A stretch of DNA of 64,000 bases from Heliopora coerulea (lineage: Eukaryota > Cnidaria > Anthozoa > Scleralcyonacea > Helioporidae): positions 3,552,501 through 3,616,500 of the forward strand of contig JASJOG010000008.1 in assembly GCA_030142905.1 (NCBI GenBank), in the 5' to 3' direction. This document shows, one piece after another, positions 13,201-28,200 of the stretch. The position numbers were made by a program, and so were the translations under genes. Below the pieces are notes generated by a model. The model did no database searches, had not been told where the DNA came from, and was given only the letters and a program-made list of their open reading frames with translations. Each line of letters starts with the position of its first letter. Positions within the stretch are counted from its first letter, which is position 1.

Positions 13201-16200
13201 CCTCAATCGTTTTCACTAATCAGCTTATTTCATTTTGATGCAAGAAGCTCCTATAAGACCAATTTCCTCCTTTCTGCATTATTGAAATTAGCGACAAGTG
13301 GCTTAAACCAAGGAGTAGAACAGTACTTTTTCAAGTTAAACTACACCAGTCTACCGTTTAAGCGGCATGTGACATGAGTTAGTCTTCGTAAACTTGGGCT
13401 AAATTGAAAAGCATTATTAAGCGCAGTTCTTCTCTATTGTGTCCATTACGGACAGATTGTTTCGGAGGTCCAGAGGTAAAATGTTCTACTTGCCTGCTAC
13501 CGTTGTCGACATGTGACCACTGTGGGAGATAAATGGCTACTAGAAGACTTTTGACTGAATATATACTCGGGGTGATGAACTACAGATTTTCGTTAACTCT
13601 GTCCTTAAAACCTATCTGCGGAAATACATTGAAATTATTTCAGCCAGTTTCATGAATGTATTTTTCTTAAAATATTTTTTTGATTTTTTCCTGATAAAAT
13701 ACCATAGAAATCCAAAGATCTGGTCGTTAATTTGTATCATTAAGGTACATTAAGTTTACTCGAGGAAGGAGAACCAACCTTTTACTTAACAGACTAATGA
13801 GTGGTAAAATGTGGTAGCTTGGTAGATATATGTTTATGCGAATGCTCTCAAGCTATTCTACTCAAGAAAGCTTTCTGAGTGCCTGACGGGAATCGAACCC
13901 GTAACCTTCTGATCGCGGGTGAGATGCTCTAACCTTTGAGCTAAGAACCAGTACATAAATGTAACCTTCGCTCACCATCTGAGTCCATGTAGCTCAATGG
14001 TTAGAGCATCTCACTGGCGATCAGAAGGTTACGAGTTCGATTCCCATCAGGGACTCAGAAAGTTTTTCTGAGTAGAATAGCTTGAAAGCATTAGCGTAAA
14101 CAGACTAGTGAGTATTAAATTATATCAGGTGAAGATCGACTTTGCTGTGTTTTGTTGCATACCTTAGGTCATATCATTGGCCCTTGTTTCATTGGAGATG
14201 TTACTTATATGGAGTTTGCATGCACTGGATTCCAATCGTCCAAGCAAGGTAAACCTAAGCGGAACCCCTGTGTGGCTGAAGTAACTGAAAGCTGTTAAAG
14301 AGGTCATTTTTGGAACAGAAATTCAGAAAATTTAAAGACATCTAGTTTAAAAAGCACTCCCTTTCCTATTACGAATGTTGGCGTTTAGAGGAATGCATTG
14401 AGAAATGTACTGTGCACGAAGAATTACTTGTTTCAGTCGATTCGTACACTTTGGTCCATTTAAATTAACTAAAGATATTTGTCCGGAAATACCGTGTAAT
14501 AGTAAATGACAACTCGTTAAATGCATCAATCCAAAAGTTGCTTTGCAACCATCATGAATCACTGCAGAATTTATGCAGCAAGTCGTGAATTATATATAAT
14601 ACATCATTCAGTAAGAGGAGTATTCGATCTGATATCCAAACAACGAGAAGTGAGTTGAAAAACTCAGCAATAGCCGAGTTTTTTAACATACTTCGAGTTG
14701 TTTGCAAATCTGATCAGACATGACTTTCGAGTGTATGACATATGGCTTCTCAAAAGAATCCATATTTAAGGAGAAAATCGAGTTTAAAGTTGTCGGAAAT
14801 TAATGCTAATTTAGATCACAAGTCCAAACTAATTCGCAGTACTGACTTTCTTTTTTTTTTACTTCTCTTGAATGTTTGACGAGTAATGGAACTTTATGAA
14901 ATATATTAATGTAATTTTTTGTCAACCTGTTCTAGCGGGAGATGAAAACTTTGAAGCAACGACTTTCTGATTTCATCAGAGTTACTGCTGATTTTTTGCA
15001 ATTTGGCCCGGAAGACGTTCCGAAGCAAGTAAGTACTGTCACTGGATTTGAAAAGGTTTTGGTGGAGACTTAGATGATAATTGTTGACCAGATTTCTAGT
15101 TGCGTCGCATGGCTTTAAGAAAAGAAGTCTCCGTAAAAGATATTGATAACTTTTTTTGAAATGTTTATATTTTCTTGGGGTAGTACAACTTTGGTTATAG
15201 TGAACTGTGTTGACGTCTTGAGAGCAGAGCTAGTAGAAAGAGTGAATAAGAAGTTGCGCGCGTAAAAGACACCGCTCGCGTTCACAATTAACAAAGTAAA
15301 TGTGCTGCATTAAGTGAGAAATGTTGTCAACGATGTTCAGCCGTTGTAACTTGCAGCGTTATTCCAGCTACAAATGGTGTAACAACGTGTTTATATCAGG
15401 ATTTATAAAATGACACGCGTCCTACGCACGCTCGGATTAAACGGGCCTCATTTTCTTTCAGAATATAGAGACACGGCTGACGTCATTTCATTTTGTGTTA
15501 AAGTACAGAGACATGGATGAGGTCACGGGACTCGAAAAAACTTTCGTTATTTAATAAAACAAATAGAAAGTAGCTTTCGTGTCGCTGTACTGTGGTAGAA
15601 CCATTCATGACGCCATTTAACTGCAAAAATTCCCAGACAATACTTGGCTACGCATCTATTTTCCTCGTGGCATTTTTGCGATTGAAATGACGTCGTTCAT
15701 GTTTCTAGCAGCACAGAGACACTCAAACAATTTTCTATTTGGTAACTTTAAACACGAAATTTTCTCGCCTTTTTTTTTAAATCTGCTGATTATTTTATTG
15801 AAAAGAAATGTAAAATGGTTTTCCATGTTTGTATTTTGTGATATAAACACGCAGGATGTGGTGATACTTTCGAAAAGCTAAAAAACGCCCACCTTCGGCT
15901 AGTGTTTCCGTTACGGATTTCTCAAGTCTCACAACACCCCACTTGTTTATATCACAGTTGACTCATTATATAAACATGGAAAACCATTTTATATGTCTTA
16001 ATTGGAACAATACTGAACATTTTTTTTCATGCGTTTTGCTTACCCTTGTTGACGATGATGCTTTACAACATCGTTCATTTGAGTATTTTGTTGGCTAGGT
16101 AATCTCGGTAAACATGATAACTTATCAATCCCTTGTGAGTTAAGACATGGGTTGTTTAAATGATCTGTAGTCACTGATTGCCTCGCACTGACTCGAAAGT

Positions 16201-19200
16201 ACTTTTCTTGTAGTGATAAAAACAGTATTCTTTCTCCATGAAGTTTGTTTTATTATCTAACTAGGTCTTTCACGTACGATTTAGGTACAATCAACACAAT
16301 ACTTCATATTATATTACATTCATTGGAGAAAAACAATCTTGCAAAGCGTATTTCTTTATTATTTAGGCATTTCTCTGCTTATGCGATATCCTTATCGTTT
16401 TCGCCAAGCAACTGAAAAACCACTGTGAGTATTCACTTTTAACTAGCGTCAAGACCTGGTAAACGTGATTACTGAGGCATAAATTTTTTTTGTCAGCTTT
16501 ATACATTTAATCACTTTTGACTCTTACATCGTTTTCCCTTACCCTTTGCAAACTAAACGGAACGGTATGTCCTTTGACCCTTGTCTTATAATTATGATGT
16601 ACAGGAACTCATCGCAGATTAGTCCAGTTTAAGCATTTATAAAAGTGTGTTGAACGTCGATTGAAAATACGAAAGAATTCAATGTCTTCAATATTTCAAT
16701 TAGGATCGACAAAGTGTATGTAACTTTGTGTATGTAACAACCCAATTTGGTTGTTTTATTGTATATACAGAGACGTATAGCTTGGTGTAGCTTTATTTCA
16801 CATTACCCTTTGCATTTTTCTTCCTATAACTTTCTAATAGTTTGTTTTGAGAGTATGGTTCAATATTCCCGTTCACTATTTTTTACTTGTCCATGCTCTC
16901 TAAAGCAAGCCGAAAAGAGCTTTTAAAAAGAAAGTTCTATACGTAGTTTGACCAATTGTGGTCACTTCAATTCATATTTTTACATAATTAATTGCAACAA
17001 AAAGGGAAAATTTACAACCAAATGTTGTTGGACATGATCGGCTTAAGTTATTTTCTCATTTCGGCTTATAAAATCGAGAGTTCAGTTTACACTCCAAGCA
17101 CTTCATGGGAATTTCGATGTTTCCCGAAACGTTGTCAAAGAAAGCGTCTAAATTGGAGTGAAGGAATCTCAATGTTTCTCCGAAGGGACAGTCATTAAGT
17201 GGTTTGTTCCTTTATGTGAGCAAGAAGAATTATTTTTCAGAACTCTCCGAAAAGTTAGGAAAGCTAATTGTAGCGAAGCAAGAAACAACATTGCAGCGTC
17301 CTGCCATGGTCACATTTCGTGTACAAACAGAAATGTAAGTAAGCCGTTGACATTGCCATGTTGCTCTATGACGAAAAACTGCTGTAGAAGCAACAGTTTG
17401 TTTCTAACATGTCCTGTTAGTGAATATCAACCAGTTGAAAGCCTGATCTTACGTAAGTGAAAAACTTGCAGAATTATACTAAAATGCGATTGTTGGTGAT
17501 GACGAGTTCCCGCAGTTTACCTTCAATTGGTATCTACCATCAGTGTAGAAAAAATGATTGTTGCGTGTTCGAATGTAAGCGTACGTTTAAGCTGTCCATT
17601 TTGATTACTTTTTATCGTGTATAGAGATGTTAAAGAAGAAAAAAAAAAACCTGAGCCCCTGTGCTGGTGTTCGAAAAAATGTTCCGGTAGAAATAGGGTT
17701 GATATTAATGTTCTGAATTTTTTTAGATCCACAGTTTACTCCACTTATATACGAAACCTCGAGAGATGTACAGAATAGATGCAGAGACTACGTTACTACT
17801 TACGTGTTTGCTGATCTAAATGAGGACGAAGAGAAAGAGGATGAAGGTGCGAGTTAAATTCACGTGCATAACATGAACGATTGCTCTTTACCATAGCTTC
17901 ACCTGCTTCTTACGAGAACTTTAGACCTGTTTACCTAAGACCGTTGCTTTTTGCTTAGCATACTGAATATGCATTCACGAAATTAGCGCCGTTCTTGAGG
18001 TTATACACTATCTAGCTTCGAGAGGCTAAAATGTCACCAAAGATCGGAGATTAGATTTTTTTCTCACATTTAAGATCAGAGCATTATAGGATACCTAAAG
18101 AGAACTAGATGTAGACTTTCAAAATGGTGAAGGGATATTTCAGTTGTGCAAGAACTTCGTACTCTAAATATATTATAATATGAACACTCTTATATGGCGA
18201 CATAACCACAAAGATTTGCGGTACTTGACGAAGCCAGATTTCTTCTTGGTGTAAAAAGTCGCCAGCAGTATCTTTCTCTTTCAACTTTTGAGCCGTTGGG
18301 TGGAACCAAATGAAACGTGATTTAGTTATTACAGTGGGAAAATGTTGTGCCTTGCTTGTTACGCATTGTGAAAATCCATCTTAACTGAACTGACTGTGAT
18401 GGCTTGGTTTAAAAGTGAGTTGGCAAGCTTGTAAACTGGAAAAAAGTTTAGTAACTTCAGTATGTGCTCATTAATATTTTTTTTCTGTTACCTGTACGGG
18501 ATTTTCTAGTTCTAAAATAGGACCCATGTTATAAACGCTGCTTTCGCTTGTAATCAAATGGTCTTTGTTGATCGTAAAATAGGATACGAACGAAAGTTAA
18601 GTTGTTTTATTTTAAAGAATTCTTAACGTAATAAGGAATGACTTCTACAGCTATGCTCTAATTCCTATTGTTCATGAGATTTTACAATTATTTTGATATG
18701 CAAATCAAACAGTACATGACGTTAACTTGCGAACACCGCGTCATGACCTCCTTTGCATGCCGGTAAACATCACAAGACCAAAACCATTAGTACTGTTCTA
18801 GACATCTATCTCCTTTAATGGAGTATTAGTGGTTTTTTCTGCCCGACTAGAGCAAAGTACCCTGTGTATAGTTCTATTTGGCTTATAAAATTTCTTCAAA
18901 ATTGTTTGACTTGTCCAAAAGAAAAAAATGTCTTGAACTGGCAAAGAACAGATAGTTTTTGTATTACAGTCGCAAGGTCCCTTAGAACTAATGACTACAT
19001 GACAAAACTATTTGGACGTCATGATGTTATGTAAGATGAGACGTTATTCATATGCAGAGGATGTAGTGATTTCGTTAAATAAATATACGCAATTTCTCAA
19101 TTAGTCAAAGTGCAGAGTCCATATCCTGACTTCATGACTACTTTCATTTGCATATCAAGCAAATCTGAACATCTCAAGAACGAAGTGAAAAAAACGGGAG

Positions 19201-22200
19201 CATTCTAAAAGCTTTCTGTTTCAATTTCAGTTTTGGAGCATTGTCAAAGGAAAACAAACTTTATTTTCATTTCATTTCCTCTTTCAAAGTTTTAATTAAA
19301 CTTTTATGAAATTTATTAAAGTTTTAAAGGAAAGTAAAAGAAAAAAGAAGAATTACATTGAAGGCGACAATTCCTTGAACTTGAAGCTCTTCGAGATGAG
19401 AAAGACCATTCTTGTTAATTTTATATAATTATATCTTAATATTGCGGAAAAAATGCCCTGGTCAACTAACCGTAACCGGTTCATAAAATTCTCGTAGACA
19501 ACACTGAGAACGAAGTAGAGGAATTAAACAGCAAAAGAGTTATCCTGGCTGGATTCTGCAAATTCATTGCTTACGATGTATTCGACATGAAGCTGGCTAC
19601 GACAGTATTTTCTCATATTATTACAGTAAGTGTAAATTAGTGAACGAGAAAGGGTTTCAACAGCCTCTAAGACAAAATTGGTTGCATGTGAATGGTTGGA
19701 CAGATGGAGGAAGGAAGGGAATGGGGTTGAGAGAGATGGATGGATGGTAGATGGATCTGTGCGTGCATCTCATACGTGTACGTTTGAGTGTATCTATATA
19801 TCCTCATGCTGACATAGAGACGAAAAATTATCCTTATTCATTAATGGCGCCTTATTTAACATTTTATCAACACATCAAGTACTCACGGTGGCCTAGTCTG
19901 CGTGTACTGGGCCATCTACACAATACGATGGTCGTATACGATTGTGCATCCTGGGGTATGTAATATTGTCTCAGATACACACTTCCGGTTTTTAATTTAC
20001 TCACTCCAGTGAGTTAATCGGATACATAAAAAAACAAACAATTTTGTAGGACAGTCATATTGTGTAAACGGTCCCTGAGATATTCAAAGAAGTTTGCTTA
20101 GAAACTAGCCTTGAATAGGGCTAATTTATTGGTATAGAAAAGAATGTCTGTTGAACTGACAGTTATGAATAAAAGCTTTTTCGATTGTGAATCGTGTCCC
20201 ATTAGTTCTTTTTAAGAACAACTTGCTTGCGTATATTATATACGTGTGTTTGTATGTGAAATAACGAAATTCAAAAGTTGGCGACAAAGGAAAAAGTTCA
20301 AAGTTCCTTTGTATTGGGTTACAAAGTGGTCTAGTAAGGAGGGAGAGTGTAACGTGGTTTACATCACGATGCGCATGCTTCTGTTGGGGTACATGTATGT
20401 ATACCTACATGTTTATGTACATGTTATGTGTGCGTGTATTTCTGGGTGTAGGTATGTGTATATGTAATGGTGCATGTATTTATTACGTATGTAAAAATGC
20501 GCCAGTATATGTATATGTATATGTATACGTATGTTTATTTATATATCGTGTTTATCTCAGGGTAGTTTTGTTGCTTGGATTAAATATTTCTCAGAAGGAG
20601 CCATGTATTACGTTCTTATCGATCTTCGCAAACAGTTGTCATGAATTGAAAAGATTGGTGTACTCCATGAATATTACGAACTCCACGAACTCCATGAATA
20701 TTACGGCTATTTTCAGAACCTAGGAGAATAGGTTTGCTAATAGATTTTTGTGCTGTAGAGCATCATCATATTTTTTCCTAAGCTACATGTCTTTTGTATG
20801 TGTAAGGTAGAGTGAATGTGAATGGAAGCAGTGAATGCTAAGCAGTGAATGTAAACTAGAGGAACCAGGCAACGAAATAAAATAAATTTCACTTGCTCTC
20901 TTGATCGGTTTTCCTTTCAATGATCCCTAAGCATTCAGTCGTACTTTTTCCAAAGCTGACATTATTGTGCTGCATTACGTGTTCTTTTTTCATTGTTTGT
21001 TTTGAATTCTTTTTACTTTTAGGGGTTTGGAAATTTTGGTGATATCATAAAACACACGATGGCTAAATGCAGGGAAATCAATAAAAAAGGATATACCAAA
21101 ACCATAGCGCTTACTCTGGAACAGGTATGACCGAGTTGACAGTTTGGTATTTCAAATTTTCAATCTACATGTTGCACGGTTGACTTGCTAGTCGTTTAGT
21201 TTTGTGCGGTACTGACCACATGGTGTCACTGGAGTAGAACGATAGAGTTTCAAGTCGTCTTTGATAGAAGGCAGTGAAAATTAAGTTTTTAATCTTCATC
21301 CAGATTGAGCTTTTAGTTCACATGTTATCGGTGATTGCTGTCAATAAATAACAGACCACAGGCATAATTGTCGCATGTTTGAACATTCTTTCATACACAT
21401 CTTAGGTAGCATCACTCGCCTCGTTTGGAAGCAAACATTTTTTTGAAACGCAAACACGAGGTCGAGATGAGTGAGGCTCAGTTACAGCACAAAATAATTT
21501 TTAGAACAGCCGCCATTATGAATATAGTTTATATGGTGGATTAAAAGATTATCATAGAAAAAACTATCAAAACCTCACGTAGAATTCTTCGGAGATGTGA
21601 TAATTGAGAAAATTTTGTAAAATGAGAATTGTTAGGTAAGGATGACGACGTACATAGCTTTTCTACCTTGTTTATTTCACATACGTTATATTACGTGTTT
21701 ATGAATTCATTTGTTGATGTTTATTTATTTACTTGTTTGTTTATCTGCTTGATTGGTTGGTTGGTTTGTTTTTAATTTTTCTTGCGTAAACAGGCTTTTG
21801 AAAGTTATCGAGATAAAGAAGGTAGTCCCATTGACAGGACGTCAGAAGACTTCGTAGCTATAAAGGTCAGTACTAGACCTAAAGAATATTGCTGATTTCG
21901 TTCTTGTAGATCATAGCTTGCGTCGAATTTTTACTAACGTATTAGCCTTTCCTTCCTGCAATATCCCACTGCTGGTCACCAGTACTGCAGATATTCGATG
22001 ACATTAGATCACTTCAAATTAGGCCTGCACACGATTCTATCCTTTTCATTCATGATCCCGTTAAGATTCGAAGGCAGAAAAGTGGCGGCAGCCACGTATA
22101 AAAATGGTCGGAAGAAGAGCATTCCAGCGGTACAATGTTCACCGTCGAGTTTTGGAACATCGACAGGGTGACATTTATGTATGCGGGTTGTTGTTAAATC

Positions 22201-25200
22201 CAAGCTTGCGTGTTGGTGTTGGGTATCAATCTTAATATTGTCGCTGATTGTAGACTTTCTGGCAGAAATCAGTTTGCAGACTTTTGCTGACAGCAACAAT
22301 TAGGTAGCAGCTTCTGAGTATCAGATTTACAGATTGCTGCTGATTTCAAGTAGGTTATTGTCAGACTGTTACGGACGTCAAGTTTGTATAAGTTGTGGAT
22401 GGTGTTGGGTCTTCACTCTGTAGATGGTAGCTGGACGTCAAATCTGCAGGTTGTTAACTAAAATATCAGCAGAGGTATCAAATGTGAAATTGTGGGTAAT
22501 ATTAAGGGTTCGGTTAGGTTCGGTATCACGTCTGGAGTAAGGCATCGATAGTAAGTTTTCAGATTGGTGCTGGATACCAAATCTGCAGATTCATGCGGGT
22601 TGACAGGCTTGACGATTATTGCAGATATGAAGTCTGCATGTTTTTGCCAATATGATGTCTACAGGTTGTGACTGGATGTTTGTTCATACGTGGTTATTGA
22701 TATCAAGCCTACTTCGGGTGTTGTCAGGTGTGTGGACTGTTACTGATGCCATAGTATGGTTTATTCACAGACTAACATGTTCCTCGGTGTTTCTATCTTT
22801 ACCCCTTCTGATTTTCATCATGAATCAACTTCGCTGGTCAAATCTCGTTGCGTTACCTTGGATATTTGTTACATAATCTGAAGTAAACGTAGTTGTGTAA
22901 CCTTCCGTAATCCCTCTGCACGCGAACTTCTTGTGTACAGCCAAGTAATATCTGGGATGTTTCAACCTGACACAACTGAGGTGGGAAGATATTTATTTAC
23001 CGGTCAACTGAAGAAGGGTGAAGGCAAAGCGGGTATTTTGTGGTTCAAATTTAGGAGCCTCGTTTTGTTATACCATAGCCTCTGGATTCACCTTGTCAAA
23101 ATCGAGTAGATTAGACCCAGTAATATCACAAGCTGACTTGTATTGTTAAGGATAGTTTTTCGGCTATCACTTCGATTTAAATTAATCAGTCTTTATAAAG
23201 TTGTTTTGTTGTCGATCATCGACTCTTAATCCATCAATTCAAATATACTATGTAATAGTATGGCATTTACACTTGGCTACTAACAGTTAAATCGATATTT
23301 CTGATGAAGGAAAATTTCGAGTGTCTGATACAATTTTTAAGACCCAACCGGGACCTGTTACATAAAATGCAACTTTGGGCGATCCGGCTGGGAATCGAAC
23401 CCAGAATCTACAGCGATGCTCCACCAACTGAGCTACAGAGGCCGTTGTTGAGAGCATGGTCACGAGTTCAGTATTTTATATGAATAAAGTGAAGGGTATA
23501 TTCAATGGACAATGGAATATTATAGCATTTACACTCGACTACTTACAGTTCAATCGATATTTATGATGAGTGTCCGATATAATTTTTAAGACTCAACCGG
23601 GATCTGTTGCGAAAAATGCAACTTTGGGCCATCCGGCTGGGGATGGAACCCGCGACCTCGCGAATCTACCCGCGAACTCGTGGCCATGCTGTCGGCAACG
23701 CCCTCCAGCTCAGCTGGTAGAGCATCGCACTAGATTCGCGAGCTCGCGGATTCGATTCCCAACCGGATGGCCCAAAGTTGCATTTTTCGCAACAAGTCCC
23801 GGTTGGATCATAAAAATTATATCAGACACTCGAAATTTTCCTTGATCAGAAGTATAGATCCAAATATTACTTTTTTTTTTTTTTTACTGTATCTCATGTT
23901 AGTGTAGAACTGTTGAACAGTCGCGTTCTAATGATGTACCGACATGACATTTGTAATTTCCCTAACAATTGTGTTTAAAGGAAAAGGAACTAGAGCATTT
24001 CTGTAACGTTAAAAGTAAAACGGTCAGTGAAATTCGATAAACGAAATAAACAATTTTTACATAGCCAGGTTTGACTGATATTAAATTTCGAAAACGATTT
24101 ATTCAACGGAGATGCGAGGTATGACACATGCCAACATATCGCCTTTTAGTTCAGCCATCACTGCCACCACCACTTTCTCCTGATGACAGACTGGATCTGT
24201 CGGTACCCACGTACCACATCATTTTCGACGGTAGACGCAGGATTCCTCCCAATGTACGCTATTCACACGCTTAAATTTAAAAGCCTGAACTTATTTAATG
24301 TCTTTTCATTCTGATAATACAACTGCAAACTGAATCCGCGACGGACAAGCTTACTGTACCGACAAGTTGTCGTGGATGTACCGACAGACCTGGTCTAGGC
24401 AAAAAGTTGGGAGGGCACCTGCCCTCCCCTGCCAAGTGCCAACGCTTTTGCTGTAGAACTTGTTGAGTGTGATTTTCACCATTTTCCAACCCAAATTTAA
24501 CAGCTTTGTATTGTTTTCACCAGGATCTCGCGAAAAGACTTTCTTTGACATTTGGAATTGACTCTACGAAATCCAATGTTCGAAACTCTATGGTTACTTT
24601 GCACAGGTTTGGCTTCATCTTTGTTGACGTTCGTAATTTCCTTTCATAATTTTATTGTTTATTTCCAGATCTGCAACGTTCATTTTCTTTCGTAGTTTTC
24701 GTGTGCATGTCCTGCTATGTATCATCATCTAATTCCAATGTAAATGATAGCCATAGTATTGACGATACGCGAAAGTTGGTAAAGTTGAAGTCCTTAGGGG
24801 TTGTTTAAATAATAACCTGGTCGAAACGTTTGGCATATTTAGCAAGTACTCGCCTTAGGCTTGGTGAACATTGTAGACTATAGTATAATCACACAGGTGA
24901 TTATTTGAAAGAAAGTAGTGAACTAGCACTTATAAAATCTCCTCGATAACATTTACAAAGATGGCCGCCATCTTGTTTCTGAGCCTTCACTGTTACATTC
25001 ACCTGTAGACGAATATCGAGGTTTATGACAATTTTCTGGGCAGTCACCACGCGTGATTTTTGACAATCACCCCTGTAATTATAGTAAATGTTTTTAACTA
25101 TCGCGTCTCATTTACTTGGAGAAAATGTCGTCTGGGATATTTTAAGTTCTGTCTCGCCTAAATGGGATGCCGCTTCACTCAACCACCCCAGCCATAGACG

Positions 25201-28200
25201 GGAAAACTTCTGCTCTATTAAACGCTTCATCAACTGCTCCCCCCGCCCACCAGTGCTAGGACGATTTTTATACTGTAATAGCTGAAATATAATTCAGTCA
25301 TTTTCTGCTGCTTATTGACCATTTAATATTTTTTCAACTGAAGCAAATTGATCCGATTACTTGTGTCATCACGCGTCTCATATAAACAGCCCTTTTAGAA
25401 ATTTAAATGTTTCCTGAAATTTTGTTGAGCACCTAGAGTTCAAGAATACTTTCTGAAGACTTCATTTTGACTAACGTTTGTACATTGTCTGTCACATTCC
25501 AAGTCTTACACGCATCCCAGTGATACACAACTTTCACGAAATCGTAAAATTGAGACAAACAAAAGTGCTTGAACAATGTGGCACGTTAAAGTCTGTGTTT
25601 ATTGCCATTGTTAATGAATTTGAATTTTACAAGGTCAACAGTTACACCTTCACACTTGCCGGTTTAATTTATGTTTTCTTCTCAGTTGTACAAACAATAA
25701 GGTTACCCTCATTTCGCTCTAATAACAACAAAGCTTTTGATCAAGGAATAGCTCATGCTTTAGCGTCATCATTAGAGTCATGAATGCATGCCGCAAGTCA
25801 GGAGAGCATGAGGCAAGCGCGAATTGCCTGAGGTGTCAAAAGAAAGCAACTCTAACTTACAGCTCTTCCCTAACCTTTCGCCATCCCGCTGTTTGCCATT
25901 CGTTCAACTCTGTACCCCGCAGTCCCTGTAAGAGGCTTATTGTTCCACCCCTTTCACATCCAATCTACCTTGGCCGTTTTATTGAGCTTTACTGACTATT
26001 TTGTCCTCCTTTTATTTCTTAGGGAAGCCATTTTATTCAGCTTTCGAACAAATGGCGATGATTCTGATGCCCCTAGCAACGCTTTACCCAATTTGCCTTT
26101 CCTGGACGTCATCAATGAATGCACTTACAGATTAATACCCCAAGACAAGAAAGTAGTGTGAGTAAAATGTTCCGTGAAATCTCACTTGTTTAGTATGTTA
26201 AGTTGACCTAAAGTATGTAGTGGTTGCTTTCTAGGAAAATGTATGCACCATCTTTGCCACATAACCTCACATGTAATAATCAACCAATGATTTTACATCA
26301 TAAGAAAAAAGAAGCATGAAGGTGAAACTGCTGCAGGTACCGCAAAGCAAAGAACTGTCTCGATCTTAGAACTGTCGTAGGTTTTTATATCGAGCAACGT
26401 CCAAATTTAAAAAGTTGATGCTTTGGAGCTGTGAAAATAAACACGAAAAGACATATCAACATCTGGTTGCTTTCATAGAATATACAGCACACATTATAGC
26501 TAGTTTTTACTTTCAATGCCACTGGCTGTTGCTTAGGGTAGAGTGACAATTTTATCAAGTTCATGTTCACTTCTTATTTCTTTGTTTAGCTTGAAATACC
26601 TGCAAGATCAAGCAACTAAAGCTGAGATTGATCTTAATAAGATTGACGCAAACCTCGAGCCACTTTCGTCATATTATAATGCACTTAATGATGAAAGTCA
26701 AGGTAAGAAACTAAGTGATAATTTTGTTCGTATACGTTAAGACCTCTTAACTGCCCGAAGAAAAAAACCGGAAAACGAAAAGGAAGCAATAAAAACACCA
26801 ATTGCGTCAACTGAATTGAACACGACTAAAATTATTTACCAAGCGTCTCTTTTCCTAAATTTAGGAAAAGTGTCTTAACATGAATTACCAAATATGAAAT
26901 CTATTTTGTTCAATATACAAGAAACATTTGATTGATCTCATTGTACGTTGTCCGTTCAGTTACAGACCCACACATTAAGTCACATCGAAGTAGAAACAAA
27001 AAACTTTGGCCCACGAGAAGATAGTTGCATGGATTGTGATGTTCGTACCACTTAGTGACGTCTTATGTGCATCCATAGTTCAACAGACAGCGGATGAAGG
27101 AAATCTATTTTATACAACAAAAACCTGAATGTTTTAAAAAGCATTTTAAAAGTTGATTAAAAGCTTGCACAAAATTTTTTCGCAAAGTATGAAACGGTCA
27201 TCTATAACGTGATCCATGCTCTGTAGAAATCATGCAACGTTGGCTCGTGATATCACATGGAGAGTTATGGTTGGTTTACTGTTTTACTTACGATATCTGT
27301 GCGTCTGTACTTTAATATGTGATGAGATACAACCGTAGAATATTCTCGTAGAATTAAATTTATTGCATAAAACGTGAACAAGAGTAAGGTTATTACCCTT
27401 AAACCAAATCAAGTAACAAAAAACATAAATTACATTTCTATTGTCACACGTATGACGTTGCCTTAAGCCGAGTACACACGGTGCAATATGGCACGAATTG
27501 TCCTACAATTACTTGATGGAACGGGAGAACATTAGGACTAGAAACGTAGATTGGGTGAGTGTTGAAGAAAAAGAAAGAGATAAGGATACGTATACCTTCA
27601 CTGGTTATTTTTCTCAAATTTTTCCACCTTGAAATATCCTACTGGCGTATACCAATATTGCTAGCGATGTAGCACGATATGTCTGAACCTTCTAATTAGA
27701 GCCTCCGCTGTCTTTTCGCATATGAGCTTTCCATCAACCTTATCATGATTGCCTCGTAGCAAATATTGCTTGTAAACTATTGTTTCAAACCTTTTAATTC
27801 CTCTACCTCGTACGTACACTTTAGACGATTAAGTACTTTTCCACCTTCCAGCACAAAGTCCAGTACAATTTGTCTTATAATAGATTTCCGTTATCATCAC
27901 CTATTTTTTTTTTCGACCATGGGAGGTTAATATTCTTAAACTGAAATCAGTTTTTCTGCACTACCGACTTGTGCAGAAAAATTTTTTCGAATTTACAATC
28001 GATCACATGGAAGGGGTTTCATTAAGTGAAAGTAAATTTTCTTCTGTCAAAATTATATATTTTAAAATATTATTTATCCCTAGTAAATACCTAATATTCC
28101 TTGAGTATACTTTTCACTTCATCGGCATTACTGCCCATATAAATACGGAGCTTGTAAGCTCACAACGGCCTTTGCAGCTCAGATGGCCAGAGCACTGAAC

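Larger units (their letters stand above)
21866..24523. other. STAG intron, 2.7 kb, repeat-rich
   Basis: It holds a degenerate tandem region (about 22160-22690) and the SINE cluster at 23311-23845. The small frames at 22009-22299 (-) and 22652-22876 (+) fall in or beside the tandem region and look accidental. Confidence 0.55.

Noticed and set aside
13986..14054. Functional tRNA gene (Ala-like GGC anticodon)
   Set aside because: The anticodon stem has a mismatch, an inverted partner lies next to it, and both share a non-tRNA tail, so a tRNA-derived SINE is more likely.
20246..20723. Frames rich in Tyr, Val and Met
   Set aside because: Produced by the tatgta microsatellite-like sequence.
22009..22299. 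96-residue - strand frame
   Set aside because: It lies at the edge of a degenerate tandem array; no motif and no splice support.
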